The position numbers were made by a program, and so were the translations under genes. From the NCBI GenBank assembly GCA_034408875.1, contig JAWXCJ010000115.1, forward strand, positions 1-20,388: a stretch of 20,388 nt of DNA, written 5' to 3'. Below the pieces are notes generated by a model. That model was given only the letters and a program-made list of their open reading frames with translations. It was not told the origin of the DNA and searched no databases. The DNA comes from JANNHK01 sp034408875 (GTDB lineage Bacteria; Actinomycetota; Acidimicrobiia; IMCC26256; PALSA-610). This document shows, in pieces, positions 1 to 6,113 of this stretch; position 1 is the first letter of the stretch, and every line of letters begins with the position of its first letter.

Positions 1-2
1 GC

Positions 3-233
3 CCCGGCGGGATGGACACGAATTTTCAGGCCTCGTCGGGAGTGCGCCGAATCGAAAACGAGCGGCTCCTCGACCCGGCCGACGTCGCCGACGAGATGCT
101 GCACGCGCTCGACCGGGGCCGCGTGCTCGCCGTCGTCGGTATGCGGGCCCGGGCGATGGATGTCGTCGGGCGGGTCCTGCCCCGGCCGATCCAGCGCCGG
201 CTCTGGAAGCGGCTCGTGCAGGGGATGCGTTAG
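3..233 (+). CDS. Short-chain dehydrogenase/reductase, C-terminal fragment
   Basis: Only the last ~76 codons are inside the window; the reading frame is open back to the left edge, so the ATG at 12 is probably internal. The peptide starts PGGMDTNFQ, which resembles the 'PG..T.F' segment after the catalytic helix of classical SDR oxidoreductases. It continues with a DPADVADEMLHALDRGR stretch and ends with VVGMRARAMDVVGRVLPRPIQRRLW, a typical SDR C-terminus in actinobacteria. The Rossmann motif and the Tyr-Lys catalytic pair lie outside the window, so substrate and cofactor cannot be judged. Its TAG stop overlaps the TAA stop of the convergent membrane-protein gene by four bases (230-233). The family call rests on a short tail and is moderately secure. 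Confidence 0.6.
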   Translation, partial: PGGMDTNFQASSGVRRIENERLLDPADVADEMLHALDRGRVLAVVGMRARAMDVVGRVLPRPIQRRLWKRLVQGMR

Positions 234-1492
234 TCGCGCCGGCGGGGGAGCCCGACGGCAACTTCGTCGGTCGGGCTCGGCCCTCGCACATTGCGGAGCT
301 CGGATGGGCGCGCGAGTTCCTCGCGGGGCCGGGGCGCGGCGCTGCGCCGGGAGCGCAGGACCCGGTCGACGACCGAGCTGACGACGACACCGGCGGTGCA
401 CGGAATCAGCCACACCAGTGTGACGGGTTCGCGGATCTCGATGATCGCAATGACAGCGAGGACGACGGGCGCCAAAACGGGCGCGAAGTGCGTACGCACA
501 CCGAGCACCGACGCGTTGACTGCCGCGAGGACGAGCGCAATCGCGCCGACTACTAGGACGAACATCGCGAACGCGTTGGCTTCGTCGGGAGTTCCGCTCG
601 GCGACCGATCCGTCGCCTGGGTCGCGACAACACCGATGGCGATCGACACGAACGCGGCGAGGCTGGTCGCGGCCAAGCGCGTGCGTTCCTGCCGGAGAAT
701 GATCGCGGCAAGGTCGGTGACGACAACGATGGCCGCGCCGACGACGAACGGCAGGCCGGTAACGGCGAGCGCGCCACCCGCGGCGAGAACCGCCAGCACA
801 ACGCCCGCCGCCCCGTGGGCGGCGCGTGCGGTGGGGTCGGGCGCGAGGCGGGTCGCGGCAACGATGAGCGCGACACCGGCCAGTGGCCCTCGAGCTTCGG
901 TCCACGACGGGTCGACGACGACGACGACGGTCAGTAGTGCGGCCCCCATAGGAACGAGACCGAAGGCGGGGAGTTGGGGCGGGCTGACGATGGCGGATGC
1001 AAGCGCCCCGATGAGCACCGCGAGCGCAACTGTCGAGGCCGAAGACTGCAGCGCGAGTGCAGTCGTTGCCAGCGCGAGCGCGGGTCCGCAGACGAGCGCG
1101 ATGCGTGCAATGCGCCGGGGCGGTGGCCCGGGGATCGGGATAGCGCGCCCGCCGGCGTTCTTGAGTTGGGCGAGGTGTTCGTCGCCGAGCAGCTCGCCCC
1201 ACAGCCGATGGGCTTCGTCCCAGTTGTCTGCGCGGAGGTCGATGCCGTCTCGGCGCCGGGCCACGATCGCCGCGACGTCGCCGCGCGCGTAGAACGAGAA
1301 CCGCTTTCCGTCGACCTCGATCGAACGGGTTGCGGTGTTGTCGCGCCACTCGATGAGTACGGGGCCGCGCCCTTCCTTGCTGATCGCGAGCGTCGAGCAG
1401 ATCTGGTCAATCTCCGACTCCCGCGCCGGTACGAGCGAACGCACGGAACGGGCACTCGTCATCATCAAGTGGAAGAGCGCGCGATCCTTCAT
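230..1492 (-). CDS. Polytopic membrane protein of unknown function
   Basis: This 420-residue protein has a soluble N-terminal part of ~125 residues, with a short segment VDGKRFSFYARGD followed by WDEAHRLWGELLGDEHLAQL. Then comes a proline-rich break (IPIPGPPPRR) and roughly ten hydrophobic Ala/Val/Leu-rich segments running to ~residue 385, and finally a basic Arg-rich cytoplasmic tail. I recognise no catalytic motif or family. It is the last gene of the minus-strand run GT2, methyltransferase, radical SAM, and starts 12 bases after the radical SAM stop. It could therefore be the membrane partner (transport, assembly or acceptor handling) of whatever that operon makes; this is inference from context. 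The ATG at 1492 has no clear ribosome-binding site, so internal ATGs near 1462-1465 (MMTSARS) are alternative starts. Confidence 0.75.
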   Translation of the reverse strand: MKDRALFHLMMTSARSVRSLVPARESEIDQICSTLAISKEGRGPVLIEWRDNTATRSIEVDGKRFSFYARGDVAAIVARRRDGIDLRADNWDEAHRLWGELLGDEHLAQLKNAGGRAIPIPGPPPRRIARIALVCGPALALATTALALQSSASTVALAVLIGALASAIVSPPQLPAFGLVPMGAALLTVVVVVDPSWTEARGPLAGVALIVAATRLAPDPTARAAHGAAGVVLAVLAAGGALAVTGLPFVVGAAIVVVTDLAAIILRQERTRLAATSLAAFVSIAIGVVATQATDRSPSGTPDEANAFAMFVLVVGAIALVLAAVNASVLGVRTHFAPVLAPVVLAVIAIIEIREPVTLVWLIPCTAGVVVSSVVDRVLRSRRSAAPRPREELARPSELRNVRGPSPTDEVAVGLPRRRD

Positions 1493-1504
1493 CGAGCGGC
1501 GTCG

Positions 1505-2671
1505 CTAGACCAACGCGGCGAGGTACTCGTTGCGCGTCGTCGTCGCGAGGTCGGCCATCTCTTCGGCCGTCATCGGAACGAGCCGGCGCTTCGGGCCACC
1601 CTTCAGGAAGAGCATCGCTCGTTCGAGCATGGGCTTGACGAAGCGCGCCGAGATCGTGATCTCGGGGAAGCTGCCGTACATGCAACCCGAACACGCCGAG
1701 GCAATGGTGCGGGCCTCGTCCCACATTTGGCGTTCGCGATACATCTGCGGGAACGACGGGTCGTACACCGGATACGACGTGCCGAGGCGATAGTCGCAAC
1801 ACACGGCCATCTCGCCGTTGGGTTGGATCGCGAAATAGAGGTTCGGGCTGTCGCACACGTCGCCGTTGCGCCGCCGCCACCTGATCTGGGAGCCGGTCAC
1901 GTACCGGTAGATGTCGTCGAGGTACTCGTCGGAGTCGTAGAGGTTGAAACCCTGGCGTTTCATCGCCCGAACCTCGTCGAGAACGGCCCGCACCCGCGGA
2001 TATTGGGACGGGTCGAACCGCAGCGCGGGATCAAAGGTGCTGAAGCTGCGCGGTGTTGTCGGGTCGGACTGGTGCGCGGGTACCAGCGATACCCACCATC
2101 CGACCTTCGTCGCGAAATGTACGAGCGGAATGATCTCGTCGATGTTGGTCGGCGCGAGCACGCACCCGAACGCGCAGAACGAGTCTTCGGGGAAGCTCCG
2201 GTTGACGTGAGCGATCTTCTCGATCGCTTCGAACCACGATTTGTCGTAGCCGCCGTTGATCTCGTCTTGCATCGACGGGACGAGCGAGTCGAGCGAAATC
2301 GAGATGTCGTGCGCGCCGATGGAGGCCATGCGGTCGAGTTCGTCGAACGTCGCCAGCCCGTTGGTCTGCAACCGCGGGTGCACGCCGTTCTCGATGAACG
2401 CCTGCGCGATGTCGATGATGTCTTTACGGATGAACGGTTCGCCGCCGGTGAGCAAGACGATCGACGTACCGATGGCCGCCAGGTTCTCGGCGATCAACCG
2501 GGCCTGGTCGGTCGTGCACTCTTCCATGTCGGCGTTGGAGTAGATGACGTTGCACTGTTGGCAGCGCAGGTTGCAGCGGGCCGTCACGTAGTACTGCACG
2601 TACAGCGGGTTCTCGTGCATCAATACCGACGACGCGAGCGGTCGAATGCCGCCCTCAAAGAATCCGCCCAT
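1505..2671 (-). CDS. Radical SAM protein with SPASM-like C-terminal cysteines
   Basis: The 388-residue protein has the canonical CxxxCxxC motif for the SAM-binding [4Fe-4S] cluster at C33, C37 and C40 (ARCNLRCQQC), and the GGEP SAM-binding motif at 76-79. A SISLD segment near 124-128 fits the radical SAM partial TIM barrel. The C-terminal third has further cysteines (C273, C291-C292, C327, C330), arranged like a SPASM or twitch extension that binds auxiliary Fe-S clusters. Such enzymes modify peptides, sugars or lipids; the substrate here is not evident. No RiPP precursor-like ORF is seen beside it. The start lies one base beyond the methyltransferase stop and in the same direction, so the two are very likely co-transcribed and translationally coupled. 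M18 (MHENPLYVQYY) is an alternative start. The neighbouring GT2 and methyltransferase suggest a glycan or glycolipid modification role (inference). Confidence 0.9.
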   Translation of the reverse strand: MGGFFEGGIRPLASSVLMHENPLYVQYYVTARCNLRCQQCNVIYSNADMEECTTDQARLIAENLAAIGTSIVLLTGGEPFIRKDIIDIAQAFIENGVHPRLQTNGLATFDELDRMASIGAHDISISLDSLVPSMQDEINGGYDKSWFEAIEKIAHVNRSFPEDSFCAFGCVLAPTNIDEIIPLVHFATKVGWWVSLVPAHQSDPTTPRSFSTFDPALRFDPSQYPRVRAVLDEVRAMKRQGFNLYDSDEYLDDIYRYVTGSQIRWRRRNGDVCDSPNLYFAIQPNGEMAVCCDYRLGTSYPVYDPSFPQMYRERQMWDEARTIASACSGCMYGSFPEITISARFVKPMLERAMLFLKGGPKRRLVPMTAEEMADLATTTRNEYLAALV

Positions 2672-2672
2672 G

Positions 2673-3488
2673 TCAACGCTCGCAAACGACGGCGATGTTC
2701 CAGCACATCCACCGAAAGGGCGGGACGACGCCGAGAATTTTGGCGTCGATCCGATGGGCGGTGCGCAGGAATTTCGCGTGCTTGTCTTGCGTTTCGATCA
2801 CGAGCTTCCAGTACCGTTCGGACGACGGGTGTACCCGGTGGACCAAGAAGAACCGCACGAAGATCAACAAGGCCGTGAGCCAGAACCCACGCGTCTCGAC
2901 GTGCTTGAAGCGGACCTCGAACGCTTTCACGTCGCGCCTGCGGAGCGGGTGCTCGTCTTCGGTGCGCACGCCGCTCGCCAGCTTACGGTACATGTTGATG
3001 ACGGGGTTGTACTGCACCGGGTCCCAGAACGCTGCCTTGCCGCCCGGCTTGAGCACGCGTCGAACCTCGTCGAGGCACTCGGTGATCTCGACGTGATGCA
3101 ACACATTGGCGCCGTAGACGACGTCGAAGGTCGCGTCCTCGAACGGGGACAAGTCGGTGGCGCTGCCGACGATGGTGGTGGTCTGCACACCGTAGCGAGC
3201 TGCGACCTTCTCGCCGAGTTTCAACATGCCGGGCGAGATATCAAGGGACGTGACGTCGGCGCCCTGGAGCGCGAACCGCACGGAGGCCTCGCCGAGGCCG
3301 GCGCCGATGTCGAGCACCTTTTTGCCGCGCAGATCGCCGAGCTGGTCGCCGATCCAGCGCACTTCGGGGCAGCCGATGCCCTTCCAGACCGCTTCGACGT
3401 CGACGGAGTCAGGGTCGGTGTCGTCGGCCCAGTCGTCGTGGAAGTGGGCCTCGCGCTCCTCGGTGGTGCGGTCGGTGTGGTCGCTCAT
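2673..3488 (-). CDS. Class I SAM-dependent methyltransferase
   Basis: The 271-residue protein carries a clear Rossmann-fold methyltransferase core. Motif I is VLDIGAGLGEASV at 58-70, the acidic end of strand 2 is in TSLDISPGML near 80-89, motif II is around FDVVYGANVLHHV at 121-133, and EVRRVLKPGGKAAFWDP at 141-157 matches the post-II/III region of UbiE/Methyltransf_11 proteins. The C-terminal ~90 residues contain an aromatic hydrophobic stretch (GFWLTALLIFVRFFLVHRV), suggesting membrane association or a lipid-like acceptor. I chose ATG 3488 because it forms an ATGA overlap with the stop of the upstream GT2 gene. An open extension upstream in this frame lies entirely inside that GT2 gene and is not needed. 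Substrate is unknown; operon context suggests a glycolipid or surface glycan intermediate. Confidence 0.9.
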   Translation of the reverse strand: MSDHTDRTTEEREAHFHDDWADDTDPDSVDVEAVWKGIGCPEVRWIGDQLGDLRGKKVLDIGAGLGEASVRFALQGADVTSLDISPGMLKLGEKVAARYGVQTTTIVGSATDLSPFEDATFDVVYGANVLHHVEITECLDEVRRVLKPGGKAAFWDPVQYNPVINMYRKLASGVRTEDEHPLRRRDVKAFEVRFKHVETRGFWLTALLIFVRFFLVHRVHPSSERYWKLVIETQDKHAKFLRTAHRIDAKILGVVPPFRWMCWNIAVVCER

Positions 3489-4477
3489 CGTTCGGTGAGC
3501 GAGATCGACTCGCTGGGTGGGGGCAGGACAGCCGGTGTGCCTGCGGGTCCGATGTCGGCGCGTACGTACAACGGGCGTCCCTTCACTTCGTCCTGGATTC
3601 GGAACACGTATCCGCCGACCACTCCCACCGACAGCACGATGAGGCCGGTCTGCACGGTCATTCCGAGCAGGAGCCACGCGGCGGTGCCGGGGTTGACGAC
3701 ATCGAACAGTTGCAGCGCGCCGACGGCCGTACACGCGAACCCGCCGACGGCGATGAGCGCGAAGCCGGCGAGTTGCACGAGCCGGATCGGCATCGTCGAG
3801 AAGGCGAAGATCGCGTGCGCCGCGAGCGTGATCATCTTGCGCAACGGGTATTTGGTGTCACCCGCGTAGCGACGGTCGCGCGTGTAGCTGAACCCGATCG
3901 CCGAGTACCCAAGCCACGGCACCAGCGCGCGCAAGAACCGGTTGTGCTCGGGCAGCGCGCGTAGTGCGACGACGACGCGAGCCTTCATCACGCGGAAGTC
4001 GCCGGTATCGAGCGGGATGTCGATGCCCGACGACCGGCGCAGCATCCGGTAGAAGAGGCTCGCGGTCTTGAGCTTGAAACGCGATTCGCCGTCGCGCCGG
4101 TCGCGCACGCCGTAGACGACATCGACGTCTTTTTCGATCAGGCGCCGCAACATGGGCTGGATCAACTCGGGCGGATCCTGCAAATCGGCGTCGATGACCG
4201 ACACATAGTCACCGGCGGAGGCGTCGAGCCCGGCCGTCATCGCGGCTTGGTGGCCGAAATTGCGGGTCAGGTGCACCGCGGCGACCCACGGCAGCGTGGC
4301 CGCGAGCTCGTCGACGACGTCGGCCGAACCGTCGCGGGAACCGTCGTCGACGAGGATCAGATGCATGTCGACATCGTCGGCGGTGAATCCCTGACGGACG
4401 TCGCGCATGCGGCGCACGAGTTCAGTGAGGCACGCGGCCTCATTGAAGACAGGGACTACCACGTCGAGTCGCGGCAT
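3485..4477 (-). CDS. Family 2 glycosyltransferase, DPM1/GtrB-like, with C-terminal membrane anchor
   Basis: The 330-residue protein starts MPRLDVVVPVFNEAA, the usual first strand of GT-A family 2 enzymes. It has VDDGSRDGS at 43-51 (nucleotide-binding Asp), RNFGHQAAMTAGLD at 72-85, and VIDADLQDPPE at 94-104 with the metal-binding DxD. A RYAGDTKYPLRKMI segment (203-216) precedes two membrane helices at ~235-258 and ~267-291. This architecture is typical of enzymes that transfer a sugar from a nucleotide donor to undecaprenyl/polyprenyl phosphate at the inner leaflet (GtrB, ArnC, DPM1 relatives); the sugar is not deducible. ATG 4477 is preferred over the longer open start at 4552 because GAGG lies just upstream and the family begins here. 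First gene of a four-gene minus-strand operon. Confidence 0.92.
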   Translation of the reverse strand: MPRLDVVVPVFNEAACLTELVRRMRDVRQGFTADDVDMHLILVDDGSRDGSADVVDELAATLPWVAAVHLTRNFGHQAAMTAGLDASAGDYVSVIDADLQDPPELIQPMLRRLIEKDVDVVYGVRDRRDGESRFKLKTASLFYRMLRRSSGIDIPLDTGDFRVMKARVVVALRALPEHNRFLRALVPWLGYSAIGFSYTRDRRYAGDTKYPLRKMITLAAHAIFAFSTMPIRLVQLAGFALIAVGGFACTAVGALQLFDVVNPGTAAWLLLGMTVQTGLIVLSVGVVGGYVFRIQDEVKGRPLYVRADIGPAGTPAVLPPPSESISLTER

Positions 4478-4527
4478 TAGACCTCGTTCGCCTGGGGATT
4501 GGCCTATGGGGCGGGGGTACTGGCCAA

Positions 4528-5043
4528 ATGTACCGGACCCCTCCGTGCCCAAACTGGACCGGGCGCTACCGTGCGGCCGTGGCTCTCGTCGCCGGACTGC
4601 TCGTCATCGGCATCGCCTGCGCGATCGGCTACTGGTTCGTAGCCCGGGAGGCCGGCCGCCTCGCGGCGGAACCCCCGCCGCCCGTCTTCGACATCGAAGA
4701 GGCGTACGACTGGGTCGTCGAGAACCTTCCCGACATTGTCGCCGCCACCCTCACTCCCGACGACGTGCGCCGCATCCTCGGCTTCCAGCTCGAGTTCTTC
4801 GAGCGCAAGGGGGTGGCGGGCAACGGGTCGAGCGCGCACCCGCCCGCCGACATCGTCGTCGCCGGCAACGAGATCGTCGACTTCATCGTGGCCCGGTCCC
4901 GGGCGACCGGCGAGGAGTACCTGCCTGAGCAGGTGTATCCCGTGGTCGAGACCCAGCTCGCCTACATGCGGGCTATCGGCGCGGTCGGCAGCCAGGCCGA
5001 CGCGTCGGCAAAGCCGCTGCCCACCGACGACGACGAGGGGTAA
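4528..5043 (+). CDS. Hypothetical protein with one N-terminal membrane anchor
   Basis: The 171-residue protein has a single hydrophobic segment at ~17-37 (AVALVAGLLVIGIACAIGYWF), a proline stretch (EPPPPVFD, 49-55) and a predominantly acidic, helical domain. That domain includes AYDWVVENLPDIVAATLTPDDVRRILGFQLEFFERKGV and YLPEQVYPVVETQLAYMRAIGAVG. Its tail ends DDDEG. I do not recognise the family and would not assign a function; orientation of the C-terminal domain is undetermined. It is divergent from the GT2 operon with ~50 bases between the starts. The ATG at 4528 has G-rich sequence upstream but at a long spacing; GTG at 4579, just before the hydrophobic segment, is an alternative start. 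Its TAA stop overlaps a TAATCT sequence that may be the -10 box of the next transcript. Confidence 0.7.
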   Translation: MYRTPPCPNWTGRYRAAVALVAGLLVIGIACAIGYWFVAREAGRLAAEPPPPVFDIEEAYDWVVENLPDIVAATLTPDDVRRILGFQLEFFERKGVAGNGSSAHPPADIVVAGNEIVDFIVARSRATGEEYLPEQVYPVVETQLAYMRAIGAVGSQADASAKPLPTDDDEG

Positions 5044-5046
5044 TCT
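5041..5046 (+). promoter_or_regulatory. Candidate -10 promoter element (TAATCT)
   Basis: TAATCT fits the actinobacterial TANNNT -10 consensus and overlaps the TAA stop of the preceding gene. Initiation about seven bases downstream would begin the transcript near 5053, just ahead of the very strong Shine-Dalgarno sequence at 5058. No convincing -35 hexamer is visible at the usual spacing, which is common for such promoters. Confidence 0.4.
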
Positions 5047-5057
5047 GGCGGGAACGG

Positions 5058-5075
5058 AGAAAGGAGGTGGTCCAG
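5058..5075 (+). promoter_or_regulatory. Extended Shine-Dalgarno sequence nearly fully complementary to the 16S rRNA 3' end
   Basis: AGAAAGGAGGTGGTCCAG equals the reverse complement of the conserved bacterial 16S 3' end (CTGGATCACCTCCTTTCT) at 17 of 18 positions, and the one difference is a G that can pair with U. Ordinary Shine-Dalgarno sites use four to eight bases. The ATG at 5080 follows the GGAGG core by about 12 bases. The right half (GGTCCAGA) can also pair with downstream TCTGG..ACC sequences, so access to it may be controlled by folding. Confidence 0.7.
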
Positions 5076-5079
5076 ACAC

Positions 5080-5121
5080 ATGCATGATCATTCTGGGACC
5101 CCGGAGGTGCGCGGCCGCTAG
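5080..5121 (+). CDS. Very small ORF (13 codons) behind the extended Shine-Dalgarno
   Basis: The peptide would be MHDHSGTPEVRGR, ended by TAG at 5119-5121. No family is recognised. The support is the exceptional ribosome-binding site upstream and the candidate promoter. The same frame stays open after the TAG into the next small ORF (APFEGKVV, then VTGPPGRNP), so the TAG may separate a leader peptide from a second cistron. Alternatively it may interrupt what was once a single ~51-codon gene. A second ATG at 5084 is out of this frame. Confidence 0.4.
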   Translation: MHDHSGTPEVRGR

Positions 5122-5142
5122 GCCCCTTTCGAGGGGAAGGTC

Positions 5143-5235
5143 GTGACTGGACCGCCAGGGCGGAATCCAAACCGCCGCACCGTCGTCTTCGCTGCCGGAG
5201 TTGGTCCCGCCGGCATCTGGACCCCGTACCCGTAA
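5143..5235 (+). CDS. Small ORF (30 codons), possible leader or arrest-type peptide
   Basis: The ORF starts with GTG four bases after GAGGGGAAGG, a plausible ribosome-binding site that sits in the descending arm of a CCCCT-TTCG-AGGGG hairpin. The peptide begins VTGPPGRNPNRR and ends VGPAGIWTPYP followed by TAA. Proline immediately before the stop, after a Trp-Thr-Pro-Tyr context, recalls ribosome-stalling leader peptides such as TnaC or SecM. This is an analogy only; no known arrest motif is matched. The ATC-TGG-ACC codons contain the TCTGGACC able to pair with the Shine-Dalgarno region at 5069-5076. It is in frame with the upstream 13-codon ORF. It could also be non-coding. Confidence 0.35.
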   Translation: MTGPPGRNPNRRTVVFAAGVGPAGIWTPYP

Positions 5236-5286
5236 GGGCGTGCGGACCGGAGAAGCGCAGCCGAAATCCGAATTCAGTCGAAGTGG

Positions 5287-5319
5287 GAGCAGGGGGCGCG
5301 TCGCGCCCCCTGCTCTTTT
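5287..5319 (+). terminator. Strong intrinsic terminator before the DUF554 gene
   Basis: A perfect 14-base inverted repeat, GAGCAGGGGGCGCG (5287-5300) and CGCGCCCCCTGCTC (5302-5315), flanks a single T; in practice this is a 12-pair stem with a five-base loop. It is followed directly by TTTT (5316-5319) and G. The DUF554 GTG begins 18 bases further on, so the terminator either closes the small transcript upstream or attenuates entry into DUF554. Confidence 0.85.
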
Positions 5320-5337
5320 GTTCGCTAGAACGACGCG

Positions 5338-6039
5338 GTGACCGGCACCGGGACCGTCCTCAATATTGCGGCCGTCGCGGTGGGCACGACAGCCGGTGTG
5401 CTGTTCGGAGCGCGCCTGCCCGAGCGGCTGCGCGCGACCCTCATGCAGGGCCTCGGACTGTTCGTGTTGTTCCTCGGTTTTCGGGAGGCGACCGGCACGC
5501 ATAACGCCCTGTTGATGCTGGGCGCGCTCCTGGCGGGCGGACTGATCGGCGAGCTCCTGCAACTCGAGGATCGTCTGGAGCGACTCGGTGGGGTCATCCA
5601 GCGCCGGGTGGGGAGTGCGTCGGATGCCGCCGATCGCGAACGGTTCGTGCAGGGCTTCCTCGTCGCGTCGCTTGTGTTCTGTGTCGGGCCGCTCACGATC
5701 CTCGGGTCGATCCAGGACGGGCTACGCGGCGACATCGACCTCCTCGCGACGAAGAGCGCGCTCGACGGGTTCGCGGCGTTCGCGTTCGCATCGACGCTCG
5801 GCTGGGGCGTCGGGGCGAGCATTGTCACGATCGCCGTGTTTCAGGGCGGACTCACGGTCGCGGCCGGACAGATGGACGACATCCTCACCGACCGTATGGT
5901 CGACGAGATGAGCGCCGTCGGCGGGCTCATGCTCATCGGGATCGGGCTTCGGCTGCTCGACATCGCCGAGGTTCGCGTCGGGTCGTTCCTGCCCGCAATC
6001 GTCATCGCTCCGGTGCTCGTGGGTCTGTTCGGCCGATGA
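5338..6039 (+). CDS. DUF554 family integral membrane protein
   Basis: The 233-residue protein matches the DUF554 (YdfK-like) family in length and landmarks: an N-terminal GTVLNIAAVAVGTTAGVLFGARLPERLRATLMQGLGL, then FLGFREA, FCVGPLTILGSIQDGL with the family's conserved GPLTILGSIQDG stretch, LLATKSALDGFAAFAFASTLGWGV, and a C-terminal LPAIVIAPVLV. About six or seven membrane segments are visible. The family is described as a putative transporter; its physiological role is not established. The start is GTG at 5338 with no Shine-Dalgarno. TAGAAC at 5326-5331, six bases ahead, could be a weak -10 box giving a leaderless mRNA. Otherwise expression would depend on readthrough of the terminator just upstream. 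livH follows after 74 bases in the same direction. Confidence 0.9.
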   Translation: MTGTGTVLNIAAVAVGTTAGVLFGARLPERLRATLMQGLGLFVLFLGFREATGTHNALLMLGALLAGGLIGELLQLEDRLERLGGVIQRRVGSASDAADRERFVQGFLVASLVFCVGPLTILGSIQDGLRGDIDLLATKSALDGFAAFAFASTLGWGVGASIVTIAVFQGGLTVAAGQMDDILTDRMVDEMSAVGGLMLIGIGLRLLDIAEVRVGSFLPAIVIAPVLVGLFGR

Positions 6040-6113
6040 CCACCAAGGCGGTGAGGCTGCGGTAGCCCGGCGCGGCTCGTATGCTCCCCGCCAGCCGGGG
6101 GAGGGGGAGGTAG

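Larger units (their letters stand above)
5053..5319 (+). ncRNA. Candidate short transcript or leader RNA with extended Shine-Dalgarno, two small ORFs and terminator
   Basis: This interval has no long ORF yet is full of signals: a TAATCT box just before it, an 18-base Shine-Dalgarno region, two tiny ORFs, several local hairpins and a strong terminator at its end. Visible pairings are GGTCCAGA (5069-5076) with TCTGGGACC (5092-5100, one bulge) or, as an alternative, exactly with TCTGGACC (5216-5223). Others are CCCCT/AGGGG around a TTCG loop just ahead of the second ORF's start, and GGCGG/CCGCC at about 5159-5175. GGTCC/GGACC motifs recur six times. Competing pairings and a terminator 18 bases before the DUF554 start resemble an attenuation leader. 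A free-standing small mRNA or regulatory RNA is equally possible. I cannot match it to a known RNA family from memory. Confidence 0.4.

Noticed and set aside
974..2878. 634-codon open frame on the plus strand opposite the membrane-protein and radical SAM genes
   Set aside because: Composition is rich in Arg, His, Asp and Val as expected for the antisense of GC-rich coding DNA, no domain is recognisable, and the opposite-strand proteins have clear motifs.
5058..5075. Fragment of a 16S rRNA gene in antisense orientation
   Set aside because: Similarity is limited to 18 bases and stops exactly where the Shine-Dalgarno/anti-Shine-Dalgarno duplex would end; flanking bases do not resemble rRNA, and an ATG follows at usable spacing.
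5119..5121. TAG as a pyrrolysine or other recoded codon
   Set aside because: No pyrrolysine machinery or recoding structure is visible, and a separate start with a ribosome-binding site lies 21 bases downstream.
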